A DNA stretch of 64,000 nucleotides from Schizophyllum amplum (GCA_007026445.1 VDMD01000002.1:310001-374000); one strand, 5' to 3'; positions 9,743 through 21,356 are shown, counted from the stretch's first letter. Numbers and translations are program-made. The notes: generated by a model not told the origin, from the sequence alone.

Positions 9743-12700
9743 TCATGAGTGCAACTTCTCCAACGGATCGATGACAGTCCCCATCTGCCTCACGCGTCAG
9801 CTCGCGCCTACCCACGTCCCGCAGCAGCAGACATACCTTCTTGACCACCTTCGGCAGCGTACCTCGCTGGAATCCCACCCTTGTATTCCACTCCGCGCCC
9901 AGGGGGCGTTCCATGCTGCGCTCGTACTGCGCAACGCTGGTATACGGGTACGGCAGGTCCCGCACGACGTACTTCGCCGCCTTCTTGTCCTTGCGCTCGC
10001 TCACGATGAGGTGCTTCTTCCCGGCGTCCGCGCGCGCCGCGGGTGCCACACCGGGTACCTGCTTCACGAACTTGGGTTTGGAGCGCTGTTTGAGGCCGGT
10101 GCCGCCCCAGGAGCCCCAGCCGGGGAGCGTGGTGTCGATCTCCTTGGGCGCGTCGGCGTTGACCTCGGCTTGTTTGGCTTCTTCGAATTGCTACGACCCA
10201 TATTAGTATTTACGACTCGAGGCAAAGGCGAAGGCTTACCCGAACGACGTTGTCACCTGCGAAGGCCATGGCCACAAGGTCACGCTGAGCAAATGCTGCC
10301 GGACCCTTGTTCTTGCCGCCTTTCTTCTTGAGCAGCGCCTGCTCCTGCAACTCGACCTCGTCCTCCGAGTCGTCCTCCGAGTTCACTGCATCCGTAGGTG
10401 CAGACGCAGATGTTGGCGACGCTGCCACCGTCTTCTTAGCCGTATCGTGCTTGCCCGCTTTCTTCCCCTTCTCTCCGCTCTTCTCCTCTGCAGCCTTGTC
10501 CATTTTCGCCGGCTTCGACAGCACGCTCGAGACATCAATGTCCACCACCGCGTCGTCCGCCGCCCGCTCGCGCTCCGCCTGCCGCTTTTCCCCCTTCTTC
10601 TCCATCTTCGCGCGCGACTTGTCGAGCGGCTTGCTATCCTTGCTCACCACGACCTCGTTCTTCTTCCGCGTGACCTTCGCAGGCGCGTCGCGCGGCGCGA
10701 GCCACGGGTTCTCCTCGCCGCCGTCCGTGCTGAAGCGATCCTCGGCAGGCGAGACGAAATCCGTGGACTTCAGCGTCACACTTGACGCATCGGACGCAGC
10801 GACGCCCGGACGGAACGTTAGGCGGCCGCCCTGCCGCAAGCTGATGACACCGCTGGGATCGTCTTGACCTTCGGCACCATCGCCCTCACCCTCTGCATCG
10901 CTGCCCTCCGCGCCCCCCAGCTCGCGCACGTAGTCGTCCACCACACGCGTCGCAGCCGCGTCCTTCCTCGCCATTGCCTCCTTCATGAACTTCATCTCAA
11001 ACACCGCGCGCGCGCCCTTGCTCTGCCCCTCCTCCGCCTCCTTCCCCTTGTCGTCAAGCCCCGCAAGCTCCTCGAATGCGCGCCGTCGCACTTCCTCGGG
11101 GTCCGCGGCCGCCTCGCCCTCCTCGTCACTATCCTCCCCCTCCCCCGACTCGTCATCCGAGTCCCGCCCCTCGATGCGCCTGCGAAGCCGCTCGCCGCGG
11201 TCGAGCATCTCCTCCATCGCCGACCGCGTGTTCTCGTCGTGTTTGCCCTTCTGCATGCGCGCCCACTTGCCCGTGTGCTTGTGGCGCAGCGTCGCCCGTT
11301 CGCGGGCGCGCTCGACGTCGCGGCGGGCCTGCCCTTCGGGGTCGTCCGAGTCCATGTCGTCGTCCTCGCCCGCGATGGCAAGCTTGTCTTTGGCGCGGCG
11401 CTGTAGCTTGCGGTACGTCCTGCTCTTGATCTTGTTGGCGCGGCGGGCTTTGAGCTCTGCGCGCGTCATAAGATCGCGCATTTTGCGAAGTTCGGCACGG
11501 CGGGCAGCGACCTGGCAAATTGTCAAATGGATGTAGCACAATTGAGTCACAGGCCAACACACCTCCTCCAGGGTCAGCTCAGACTGCCCCTCGAGCATTG
11601 CATCCTCTGTCTTCTCGAGATCTGATTCGCGGAGAGCGGCGGCCTTGAGGAGTCGGTCTATCGATGTTTCGAGAGCGGTGGTGGGCTGTCGTGAGGGTTA
11701 GCGGTCGGCCTTTAGATAAGTTGCAATCACATACCTTAAACTTCGCCACTAGACCAGCTTCGCCGTCTCGTGTAGGACGCTGTAGCGGGAAACTGAGGTG
11801 CTCCGCCTGTAATTGCACACATATAATCAGCTTCCGAGCAACATAAAGTACAGCTCAAGGACGTACCTCCCGGATCCGTTTCATGGTATCTGTCCACTTG
11901 TCCACCTCCTCCTTCGTCTGTTCGTACGCGGCCTCACGATCAAGACGCTCCTGCGCCCGCTGAGCGAGCGGCGCGGCTAAAGTCTGCGCCTTCCGCTTCG
12001 AACTTGAGGTGGATGGGCGCAACACCTTCGCAGCCTGCTTGAGGGACTCGAGGGCGGAGGACGACTCATTTGCCAGAGGTGCAAGGAGATCTTCAAGCCC
12101 AATTTTGCTGCCTATATACGTTGGTGTTCAGTGAACCTCGGGAGTGCATATATGCAGTGTCACGCACCCGACGTTGCTGCGCGGAATTCGTTCTCGGGGC
12201 CGGCTTCTGTGCGCTCGGGGAGGATGCGCCGCTTCGCGGGGCGGGAGGGGAGGGCGGAATCGTCGTCGAGGGTGGGCTTGCGCTTGACGCCGGTGGAAGT
12301 GTCGAGGGTAGAGACAAAGTTCTGGAGGTCTTCGAGGCCTTCGGGGTAATCTTCGTCCATGTCAGAGGCGGCGAAGTCGTCATCCGAGGCCTCGTCTTCG
12401 CCGACTTCCGACTCTTCTTCTTCCTCCTCGTCATCGTCGTCGTCGTGCTTGGCCGGAGGCTTCTCCATCGCGATGTCCTTCTCTTGCGAGGGTTCGTCTT
12501 CGTCGTCGCTCCCGGACTCGATTTTCCCGACGCCATCGAGGATGTCGAGCAAGTCGAAGAATTCGCCGGGCTCCCCTTCCTCTTCCTCCTGGTCATCATC
12601 ATCGTGCTCCTGCTCTGGTTGCGAGTCCCCGTCTTCGTCAGAATCCTCATTAAGATCGACCTCCACGCGCTTTCGTGGTTTGTTCGTCTGAGGGACATCG

Positions 12701-13136
12701 TCAAGTGATATCGACACTCCATGTAGCGCACGCCACGCACCTTTTTCTTCTTAGTAAAGAAGCCAGCGAAGCGATCATCGTCGTCCTCGTCGAACGCATC
12801 ATCACTCGCAATCTCCTCATCGTCTGCGCTGTCCACGCCCCCCTCATCATCCGAGTCCTCCCCGATCAGGCGGGCGCGCAATTCTTCCCGCTCCTCCGCG
12901 CCGCCGACGTCTATGATCTCCTCGGGGTCAAAGTCCATCTTGATCTTCGCGCGCCGCTCCCCCTTGGTATCAGGCGCGTACTCGTAGACATCGCGGTCGG
13001 TCGCTGCGTGACTCTTGGAGCGCTGCGCCTGGCGCTTGGCGTATCCGAGGGCATTGGAGTTTTTGTTAGCCTGCTTTTGAGGTCCGGCAGAGCGCGACGA
13101 TTTTGGCTTGGTGAAGCGGTGAGCGGTGCGAGCCAT
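9743..13136 (-). CDS. UTP14: U3 snoRNP protein Utp14 (SSU processome), 1007 aa
   Basis: Nucleolar component of the small-subunit processome, needed for 18S rRNA maturation; it activates the helicase Dhr1/Dhx37. Eight exons: 13136-12741, 12687-12168, 12111-11867, 11806-11735, 11685-11563, 11511-10240, 10190-9837, 9784-9743. Visible signatures are the HLSFPL segment followed by KPTTALETSIDRLL, the KIKSRTYRK motif, FAGDNVV, the tryptophan-rich LPGWGSWGGTGL block, and the C-terminal RDLPYPYTSVAQYERSMERP and PLGAEWN sequences ending MGTVIDPLEKLHS. Long acidic runs (residues about 120-230) and Lys/Glu-rich stretches are typical of the family. An upstream in-frame ATG exists (13349), but MARTAHRF is the more natural start. 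The last exon codes for 13 residues only. Confidence 0.95.
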
Positions 13137-13697
13137 TGCGGCGTGAGTCCCTGGTTGGTCTCGAGGGCGGGATTCCAATGATGGGGGGTTGCAGAATGCA
13201 ATGAGGATGCTGCAATTCTGTTGAAGACCGTGACGGGGAAAAAAGCAAGCACCGCGGCGTCCGCGGCAATCAATCGTCGCTCGCGTGCGGGAGTCCGGGC
13301 CGATCGTGCCTCCTTGTCTCCTCCCCTCACGAACCATTCCTTTCTTCATCGGGGTGTTTTTCCCCTCTTTGTGCGGCTTCTGTGCCTTTGAAATATGTTC
13401 TCACATCATCTGCTCTCTATGTGTCTGCTATCAGAGCTAACTCCTCGCCCGTACGGAGACTGCGATTTGGACTCGATTCAAGCGACGACAGCATATCAAG
13501 TTGAATCCAAGCACGTTCTATCCCTTGTACTTTGCTTCATACCCATCACGTCCCCTGAGAATATCTTTCCGAGGCCATATTGAGGCCATATACGTCCCTT
13601 CTCTCTCGGCTCATGGGTGCCCGGCCCCTTCATCACGTGTTAGCCTCGCATCGACCGCAGGCAATGCGTTGACCAGCTTTCCTTTAGACTCGCGTGG

Positions 13698-13785
13698 CCA
13701 GTCGGCTTCCGCAAGCTCGGCTCTGTCAGGTGATCGGTTCGGGAGAGGAAAGTCACGGGACAGAGCGAGCTTGCGAGCCGACTGG
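13698..13785. repeat. Imperfect inverted repeat, about 28-bp stem
   Basis: 13698-13727 (begins CCAGTCGGCTTCCGCAAGCT) is matched in reverse complement by 13759-13785 (ending AGCTTGCGAGCCGACTGG) with small indels; loop about 31 nt. Confidence 0.8.
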
Positions 13786-13843
13786 GCACATCCGGAGCGA
13801 TTTTGGCGGGCCCGCCAAAGATGAGTTTGACTTAGCGAAATCA
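13773..13843 (+). repeat. Inverted repeat arm 1 with 16-bp palindromic core
   Basis: About 70 bp that recur in reverse complement at 14834-14908. The core TTGGCGGGCCCGCCAA (13803-13818) is a perfect palindrome, followed by GATGAGTTTGACTTAG. Confidence 0.85.
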
Positions 13844-14833
13844 GGCCCTCGCGCACAGCGTGCCGGGGACGCGATGTCTTCTGCATCGCCATGAGTCCCC
13901 GTTGGCCCTCCAATTGCATGTCCATAGCATAGATATATGTGTTCTCTTGTTAAAACATATATGGAACTTGGGTGTAAGTGCTCTGAAAAATGGTGCAGAA
14001 GGCTTCCTCGTGCAAGGCGAGCACTGTAGGGAATCCCTAAGGCAGAAATTGCTGAAGGGGGGACTCAAGTTCATTCAAAACACTAGGACAGAGTATTATG
14101 TGAAGTAAGACAAGAAGTTCTGACATACTCGCGTTCATATGTGCAAGCTAGGTCTGCGAGTTTGCGTGCCGACGGGGAGAGTTCACGTCCGAAGTGCCAC
14201 AACGCTGTTCTGAAGATCCTACTACTACGCATAGGGGCTGTATGACATTCACAAAGATGGGGATACACCGCAACAGAGGGATTTCGGACGTGGGCAGAGA
14301 TGGGAATCAGGACGGATGTCTTGCAGGCGAGGTTGACCGATCGCGCGGAGATGAACTGGCTTTGCTGGCAGAGACATTGCGAGAGAAGCTTAAGGTAGCC
14401 TCCTTGCTAGATGGGAAAGCATCAACGCGTCTAGAAGCCCTAGGAACATGGTCAGCATGACTAGTAGGATACACGCGTCGCGCGGCATCGGTACTCGCAC
14501 CTGCTCCTTTTGCAGCCTTGAAGCTGCTCAACCCCTCCACGCAGATGCACCATCCTCATGCACACTGTATTGGTGCCAGTCTGATGTGATGCTGGGCGAT
14601 GCGCGTGCTCGAGCTCGTCCATATTACGGTCATCTTGTTAGATCTCGTATCGATGCGCGTCTTCAACGCGTCTTCGGCGACGTTCAAGAAGAGCCTTGCA
14701 CCGAGTATGGCGAGTATAGGGTAGCAATATGGGACTGGTGGGCATCACGGGGAAGGAAAGTTAACGAGACCAACGAGGCGGCAGTGGCGGCGGCGGGGGC
14801 AAGACGACATCAGACGCGCGCCTGCGAGACGCA

Positions 14834-14908
14834 TCAGATTTTCACTAAGTCAAACTCATCTTTGGCGGGCCCGCCAAATTCGCCCCGGATGAGCCCAGCC
14901 GGTCTGCG
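14834..14908 (-). repeat. Inverted repeat arm 2 with 16-bp palindromic core
   Basis: Reverse-complement partner of 13773-13843. The core TTGGCGGGCCCGCCAA lies at 14862-14877, and it is preceded by CTAAGTCAAACTCATC. A further short stem (GGTCTGCG / CGCAGACC) follows on the outer side. Confidence 0.85.
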
Positions 14909-14985
14909 ACCCCGCGAGGTCACGAGATGCGCAGACCGAGCTGGTTCACGAGCCTAGCTTTCCTTGACTTCTTCCCCAAACCATC

Positions 14986-15711
14986 ATGTCCACCGACAAC
15001 CGCCTCGTCGAGTCCGAAGATATCCTCGTCGCCCTCGGGCTCTCTCGCGAGCGCGCCAGACGCTTGTCGCCTGACCTCGAGGACAGTGGCGTGATCCTGC
15101 TAGTCAGCGTCCCCTCACACTTCGTCCTCTTCCGCGAGCCCGTCGAGGATGTCTTGGCCGGGCCCGAGGATCTTCGCCGGAAAGGAAACTTTCATGAGGC
15201 CTTGCAAACCCTAGAGAACTTGCGCGGCGAGGCCGAGGCGCTTGGGGACGCCCAATTGCGCGACGCGTTCATGATGCGCATCGCATACGGCTTGGTGCAT
15301 GTGCACGCAGACAAGCGCGAGTGGCGGGAGGCGCGTATAGAGTGCAGGCAAGCGCTGCAGCTGTGGGCGCAGTATCCGTGGCTGGCTGAGGTGCGTAGAA
15401 TGCAAGTATCCGGTTAGTTTTGACCAGGACCGGTTTTGCAGCTGCGTATCCTTCCTCTGGACTTGTTGTATGGGGCGCTTGCGCGTTGCTGCGAGGGCCT
15501 TGGATACGGATACGAGGAGGAAGCGAGCGAGGCGCGTGCGGCGGCCGAACGTTTTGCGCCACGGCGACCTGCGCCTGCAAAAGAGCCAGTCACTGACGCT
15601 GCAGAAGCGGGGGAAGATCCAGAACCTGCTAGTCAATCCGCCGTGAAGCTCAGCACATCAACGCCAAAGGACGATCCCAGACGCAAGAGGAAGGGGAAGA
15701 GCAAGTTCTAA
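14986..15711 (+). CDS. Hypothetical protein with TPR-like helices, 224 aa
   Basis: Not assigned to a named family. Two exons: 14986-15390 and 15442-15711, with a 51-nt intron. The N-terminal 70 residues (SEDILVALGLSRERAR and a hydrophobic VILLVSVPSHFVLF patch) look globular. Residues about 65-135 (GNFHEALQTLENL, then REWREARIECRQALQLW) resemble a pair of tetratricopeptide helices. The C-terminus is a disordered Ala/Pro/Lys tail ending RRKRKGKSKF, which could act as a nuclear or RNA-contact signal. The start ATG sits in CCATCATGTC, about 80 nt after inverted-repeat arm 2. Confidence 0.75.
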
Positions 15712-16163
15712 TCGCATCTGTAAGCTGGCAGTCTACTTGATTAGGGCATGTCGGGAACGAGATCAACTCACATACATCTCCTTTCGTTGCGGTGGTTTCT
15801 GCCATACCTATCTGCTTATTTGGCATTATTTGGATCACTTGACCTGTTGAAGTTCCCCTGTTCGGATCACAATGAACTGGTCTCCGGTGCACCTCCTGGA
15901 CACGGCCAGGCTCCGTCCTTGTTCCTGCCCGCGCACTGCTCTCGCCCGCGTACCGTGCGCCACAGTCCGGGTGTGCGCCATTCCAGTGCAGATGATCCAT
16001 CCGCGCACGCCAGGGCATGTCATGACAGAACCTCGGCCGATGACTTCATCCAATCTGGCCGCGGGCAAAAATTCCGCCCGCCCTTATATGAGGACGCCCT
16101 GGTGGCGGCAGCGCCCACGCCTTTCTCATCGACACCCATCACCAGCAGAAATTTACCACCAAA
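15712..16163. other. Short intergenic region
   Basis: 450 bp containing the 3' flank of the TPR-like gene and the promoter of the DUF3602 gene; a TATA-like CTTATATGA occurs at about 16083-16091. No other structure seen. Confidence 0.4.
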
Positions 16164-17009
16164 ATGTCCAACGAACGCTCAGCTTCTCGCGGCCGCGAAT
16201 TCGTGCGTATCCCCCTATTGATGATCTTGAGCGATGGCGCTGATCAGATAACGAATAGACTTCCTCAGGCAGAGGCGGCCTCGGCAACATTCATCGCGCG
16301 TCTGAGGACCGCGCACCCGTAACTGACGGCCCCGACGACTGGTCCTCAGCGCGCGGCCGGGAGCCCATTCCCGCCCAAAACAGAGAGGTGCGTCGTTGCA
16401 TGAGTGCACCTCCTGTCTCTGCTGACGCGCCGCACAGGTCTTCTCTACCGGCCGCGGAGGTGCCGGCAACATGCGCTCGCCCTCTCGCGAGGTCACGCAG
16501 GGCGCGGACCCGCGCGAGCGCGAGATTCTGCGCGCTGCCGAAGAGCGCGGCCGCGACGCCCCCCAATCGACCGGCCGAGGCGGCCTTGGCAATATCTCGC
16601 GCAGCCGCTCCCGCGAGCCCGCAGTCGTCTCCCGCTCCCGCTCCCGCGATCCTGTGCACTCCACCGGCCGCGGCGGCTTCGGGAACATCATCGCCGGCGA
16701 GCGCCCCTCGACCGACACGCTTCACGAGGAGGACGAGGAGCGCAAGATGCATACCCTCCCGGAGGAGACGTGCGTGTACATGAGTTCCGATCGTGTTGCT
16801 CTGTATACTGACAGGTATTCTGTAGACATGCTACGGGCCGTGGCGGATTTGGGAACATCACCCACACGCCGACACCCCCTGTCGAGCACCACGAGCCGTC
16901 CCACCATGAGCACGAGAGCCACGGACGCGGCGGGGCCGGCAACATCTCGCACGAGCGCCCGAAGGAGCACCATGGAATCTCCGGCCTCTTCCACCACAAC
17001 AAGTCTTAA
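16164..17009 (+). CDS. DUF3602 (GRGGxGN repeat) protein, 227 aa
   Basis: Cytoplasmic fungal repeat protein; yeast Par32 of this family inhibits ammonium transport under TORC1-Npr1 control, but that role is not shown for this gene. Four exons: 16164-16202, 16259-16387, 16438-16769, 16826-17009. Six short repeats of the form (S/T)GRGG(x)GN(I/M) are visible: SSGRGGLGNI, STGRGGAGNM, STGRGGLGNI, STGRGGFGNI, ATGRGGFGNI and HGRGGAGNI. Between them lie Ser/Arg-dipeptide and acidic stretches. The ending GISGLFHHNKS and the MSNERSASRGREF start are both typical. The acceptor at 16258 was chosen because it alone restores the first repeat in frame. Confidence 0.88.
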
Positions 17010-17873
17010 AAGCTGCTCGTACGTCTAGTACGCGGCCAATAATTCCGCTCTCAGTATGCCTATTTGTATCGTTCCCCTAATTTTCTTATTTGCTCAGCTT
17101 ATTCTACCTACCTACACTGAATAGTGTCTGTATACCTATGGATTGTATGTACAACTGAAGTCGACTGAGCGCAGGCTCTCTCTACGTCTGGTCCACGCCG
17201 TGTCGACGTCATGCGACGCGCACACAAGTCCAGTCTGTAACGAGTCTAAACAACTGCAAACATGCAGCCTGTCTTCTTCCTCCACTTCCTCCACAAACGC
17301 AAGGCAAGGCTGCTTTCATCATACATACATAGAAGCCGGAGATATGTAGGAAAATCCGCGCAGTCACTACAGGGAAAGCGTAGGTAAGTACTCAAAGCCC
17401 TCCAGAGGCGTGAACTCACGGAGCGAGTATATGCTATTCAACAGTTCTGAGAACAGTTCGCCAACCAGATGGCCGAAAATTCCCAAAGTACTGCATAAAT
17501 TTCTCCCCCCCCCCCCCCCCCCCTCCCGACACGAACCTTCAATATTCAAGCGTGAGACTTACCAGCAATGTTGTGGGTCCACTGTGATGGTTCTGTCCGG
17601 TTCCTGGCTCGAGGCGTCGGGCCGACGGCGGCAGCTACTTACGGATGTGATGTAACTTTTGAAACGTGAGCACGGCGCCTTCCCCTCGTGGCATTTTATT
17701 CCTTGTCCTCTCCCCACTTCGCTCCTGTCCGCCAGACCTCCTTACCCACCCTGCATGCTTCAGAGAAGACATTGGTAACATTTGGCAGAGAAAGACACTC
17801 CGAATCCGAGTCGAACAACATTGAACATTGTACATTCCCGCCACCCATCGATATTGATTACTTATGGTCGCTT
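17010..17873. other. Intergenic region with a poly-C tract
   Basis: About 860 bp. It includes 3'-flank sequence of the DUF3602 gene, a run of 19 C at 17505-17523, and the 5' flank of the F-box-like gene. No coding signal that I trust. Confidence 0.4.
17505..17523 (+). repeat. Poly(C) homopolymer, 19 nt
   Basis: Nineteen consecutive C, directly read. Confidence 0.95.
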
Positions 17874-19653
17874 ATGCGTCAAGCAACTCGGATAGGTGCG
17901 TTTGCAGAGCCGGGACGCGTACGGGTACTTACACCCTGCAGGTCCTCAGACCGACACCGCGCGTGGGACATTCCGGAGCTCGTGCAACTCATCTGCGAGG
18001 AAGCCGAGCACCTCCCGCCAGCCAAGACCGCAAGAGGCCCGCGCCTCCGTCCGATCGCGGCGCTTACCCAGATCAACCGTTCGTTTTGGACACTCGCAGC
18101 GCCGTGTTTGTGGCGAAAACAGACGAGTCTCACGCCCCTTCTCAAATGCCTGCCCTCGGACGCATGGGAGGAACGCAGTGTGGATGGCCGCCTCACCTTC
18201 GTGCGTCCCCTGCGCCTCGTGTTTCCCTCCCACGCTTACGCGATATTCACAGAGGCTGACACGGCCGCTCACTACCGACGACTGTCACCGGCTCTTCGTG
18301 TACGGTCCCCTCGTCAAATGCCTCGACACGACGCAGGCACCAGACGAGCCCGTGATGCACCGCGAAGTGTACCGGATGCTGAGCAGCTGCATACCAAAGT
18401 CGACGCTCCTGCCCAACCTGCGCCGGCTGTACTGGCAAATGGACGAGGGCTACTCCCAGCTCTTCTTTGCGCGCTTTGTCGGCAGCAAAGTCACGTCCGT
18501 GCGCCTGTATCGTGGCACGCGCAGCGACATCGCGCAGCCGCACTCGGACCTGACCCCGCCCACGCTCTTTCTCCTCGCCCTCGCCGACTCGTGTCCGTCC
18601 GTGCGCGAGCTCGCGCTCGCGTCCTACGACGCCGAGTTCCTCTGCGACATTGTCGGCAATTGCTGGAACACCATATCGAGCTTGACCCTCAGCTCGCTCG
18701 AGCTCAGCCCGCACGCCCTCGGTCATCTCGCAGAGCTCCCGAACCTGCAGACGCTCCACATGGCCGTTGTCGATCCGCACTTGCCCGTCATTCTCACCCA
18801 GCCAGGCTTCCGCGCCCTCACCGCCCTCTTCCTCTACGTCCCCAGCATCGAGACGCTCAACGACGTCCTTCAGATCTCGGGTTCATGGCCGCTGCAGCAG
18901 GTGTATATCGGCATGCACCTGCCGTCCGTCGCGACCGAGTGGGACAAACTCATCAACACGCTCGCCGCGCACTTTATGCCCGAGACGCTCACCGCGCTCA
19001 CCATCACGGAGGAGCAGCTCGCGGAGAGCGCCCCGCGCGAGGTGATCCGCGACCAGGACGTCGACCAGTACCTCATCGGCGGCGGCGCGATCCGGCCGCT
19101 CGCGCGCTTCCACCGGCTGCGCTCCGTCACCATTCAGCCGTACTGCGGCGTCGCGTGGAACGACGCGGATGTCGCGTGCATCGCGCGCGGGTGGCCGGAC
19201 GCGCTCGAGCTCCTGCTCGCGCCTTACCACCGCCCGCCACGGCCGCCGCGCACGACGCTCGCGGCGCTGCTCGCGTTCGCGGAGCACTGCCCGGGGCTCG
19301 ACTACTTGCAGCTGGCTACCGACGCGACGCACCCGCTGCCGGCGCTTGGGGCGAAGACGCGGGCGCGGCTGCAGCGGCTGGCGGGCAACCGCCTCGACTA
19401 CATGCACGTTGGGCTGTCGCCGCTCGCGAGCACGAACACGCGTTCGGTGGCGGCCTTTCTCGCGGTGCTGTTCCCGAAGGTGACGGACCTGGGTATGCTG
19501 GAGGATGAGGGCGACGAGGAGTCGGAGCATGAGCGGCTGTGGACGGAGGTGCAGCACTATCTCGACAACCAGGAGTTCCGGCGCGGTGCGCTGGCGGAGG
19601 TGTTGGAGGCGATGGACGGCGCAGCGGAGGAGGACGCGATGGAGGTTGCATGA
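17874..19653 (+). CDS. F-box / leucine-rich-repeat-like protein, 557 aa
   Basis: Agaricomycete genomes carry many proteins with an N-terminal F-box-like helix set and diverged LRRs; those that bind Skp1 act as substrate receptors of SCF ubiquitin ligases. Exons: 17874-17895, 17950-18200, 18253-19653. The N-terminus WDIPELVQLICEEAE... ALTQINRSFWTLAAPCLWRK has the spacing of this class. The long third exon reads as repeated Leu-rich units (LLPNLRRLYW, SVRELALASY, ISSLTLSSLEL, LPNLQTLHMA, LRSVTIQPY) and ends in an acidic tail. The first exon is only 22 nt and less certain; the frame also stays open upstream to 17688. Cullin-1 lies in the same window, but 42 kb away. Confidence 0.75.
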
Positions 19654-19991
19654 CGCGCAGTGCGCGTAGACACATCCTGTTGTAACATAGCTCTACTGTA
19701 ACCGAGTAGTCAAAAGATGCCACATGTACATTACCTGCAACACAAGAACAATGATTATAGACAGCGCCCGGTGCGCAGAACTTCGTCTACGACTCTACCT
19801 GCCCAATTTGGGAACCCTTGTTCCGCTGGTCACATGATCATTGTTGAACTCCAAGTCCTCAACTCAGGAATTTCACGAAAATGTCTGTAATTGCATACGC
19901 AGAGGTTTCGAACTGCCGACGATACGGAAAGTGGAAGCAGCCGATGGATAAAAGGATGGGGTCTTCGCGTCACTTTCTCAAGTTCACATCC
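19654..19991. other. 3' intergenic region between convergent genes
   Basis: 340 bp between the 3' ends of the F-box-like and DUF6593 genes. Nothing beyond AT-rich 3'-UTR-like sequence was seen. Confidence 0.4.
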
Positions 19992-20691
19992 CTAACCGCC
20001 GCCCGCCACCTCCGATAAGCACCCTCCCGCGCAATGGTACCACCGGTTCTGTGCATCGTTAGCAACTATCCACCTCCCTTTCTGATGCTTACCCGTCTCT
20101 TATACCACACCTGACAGTACAGGATGAGCATAAGTCCCACCACAGAGGCGTCCGGAGTGTGACCCTCCGTGAGCGTGAGCGTTGCAGGCTTGCTCTTTTC
20201 GGTGAGGTGTCTGGCCCGCGGCGTGTACTCGACGATGAGAGTGCTGGCGTTGGAGCCGGTGTAGACCTGGAAAAATAAATGGAGTGAGTGATTGGGTATG
20301 CGGAAGGGAAACAGCGCACCTGCCACCTGCCACCCAAGGGGCCGCGCACCGTGTAGGTCGTGTCACCGAGCTTCCATACCATCTTGCTGCGTGCGCACCA
20401 GGTCAGTTTTCCTACGGGAGTCGTTACCCAAGGAAGGGGCCAGAGAACGCACTGCTTCCAGTAGCTCGTCGACACCTTCGCCTCCCGGATGCGCGTCTCT
20501 TGGCCGTGTAGCGTGAAGGTCTTCTTGCGCCACTCAATGGAAGCAACGTCCTTGTCGTCTACAAGAATGCGCGTCTGCTTCCGACGTCCGATCCAAGTGC
20601 GGTCGGACACCGTTCGCAGGGCCGTGCGACCGTCTTCGAGGTTGAAGGCGGATTTCAGAGGATTGTTGCCCTCGAAAGATAGCGTGGGCAT
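19992..20691 (-). CDS. DUF6593-family protein, 178 aa
   Basis: Function unknown; members are small beta-rich proteins common in Agaricomycetes, often in many copies. Four exons: 20691-20453, 20386-20320, 20266-20093, 20048-19992. Family-like pieces are the N-terminal MPTLSFEGNNPLKS, the DRTWIGRRKQTRI and VASIEWRKKTF strands, YWKHKMVWKLGDTTYTV, LGGRWQVYTGSN and VEYTPRAR, ending with a hydrophobic VVGLMLILYCQVWYK segment. The last exon (18 residues, Gly-rich end) is the least certain part. Confidence 0.8.
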
Positions 20692-21356
20692 GGTGGTTGG
20701 CAGGCCCGGAAGTGTGATTTTGGTCTGGGATTATGCGTTGGCGGAATGAGATGTGCTGAGTCGGAGGCAAGTTCAGAGAATTGGGTTGGCCTCGAAGTTG
20801 GCCTTCACATGCCCACTCGCAGGGATATATGTACATGTTCGGCGTTGGAGCGCCTGGTGGAGCAGCGCTGTTGCGAAACAGGTCAGGCGTGGCAGAAGAC
20901 ACGTTAGGCGTGCCCATAGCTGTGTTGCTTCAGGCAGAGCTTGATATTGTGATCTGCATGCAGCGTCTCACGCAATAGAACGTCTGTGTGAACCCGCGGA
21001 GAACGGACAGCCCATTGAGGAGAGCCTGAACAAAGTGACGCCATTGTGTAAATCCTCAGGAGATTCAATGAACCACGGCAGGTGGTAAGTAGATGACTTG
21101 AAGACAAGCCCCGCAGTTAATCGAAAGAAAGCGCGCGTATCTGGCACAGGAGCCGTTGACGAATGACTGGGCCATTGCGTAGCAGGCACTTGAGTTGATG
21201 ATGGGGATGTACAACAAGCTTTACCGCGATGTCACTTCTGTGACAGAATGACACCCACAAAGCCAAACTGTCCACAACAGAACTCGCCTGCAGGTTCCAT
21301 GCAGTTGTGAGGCAGACGCACTTGCTAGAATCCTTGCGAAAAAGATGCAAAAGAAA
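20692..21356. other. Intergenic region upstream of the DUF6593 gene
   Basis: About 660 bp; promoter of the DUF6593 gene and the Pol III 3' flank of tRNA-Pro (a run of five T on the minus strand at 21340-21344). No other feature supported. Confidence 0.4.

Larger units (their letters stand above)
13137..14985. other. Intergenic region between UTP14 and the TPR-like gene
   Basis: About 1.85 kb between two divergently transcribed genes. It holds the imperfect hairpin 13698-13785 and the inverted-repeat pair 13773-13843 / 14834-14908. A plus-strand frame at 14448-14957 is not credible because it runs through one repeat arm and has no family resemblance. Confidence 0.5.

Noticed and set aside
10864..11536. 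Long plus-strand open frames opposite UTP14
   Set aside because: Mirror of the acidic and basic low-complexity codons of UTP14, which has clear family motifs and a complete exon chain on the minus strand.
12070..12708. 212-codon plus-strand frame with hydrophobic stretches
   Set aside because: Antisense of the Asp/Glu-rich exon 2 of UTP14; hydrophobic runs are the complement of acidic codons.
13803..14877. Palindrome TTTGGCGGGC read as an E2F site
   Set aside because: It fits an E2F-type consensus, but E2F factors are generally reported lost in Dikarya, so this reading is not supported.
14448..14957. 169-codon plus-strand frame
   Set aside because: Runs through inverted-repeat arm 2, shows no family resemblance, and abuts the better-supported gene at 14986.
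17688..19508. Continuous 606-codon plus-strand frame
   Set aside because: Only its 17950-18200 part is the real frame of the F-box-like gene; after 18252 the true Leu-rich frame is another one, and this one becomes Arg/Pro/Ala-rich noise.
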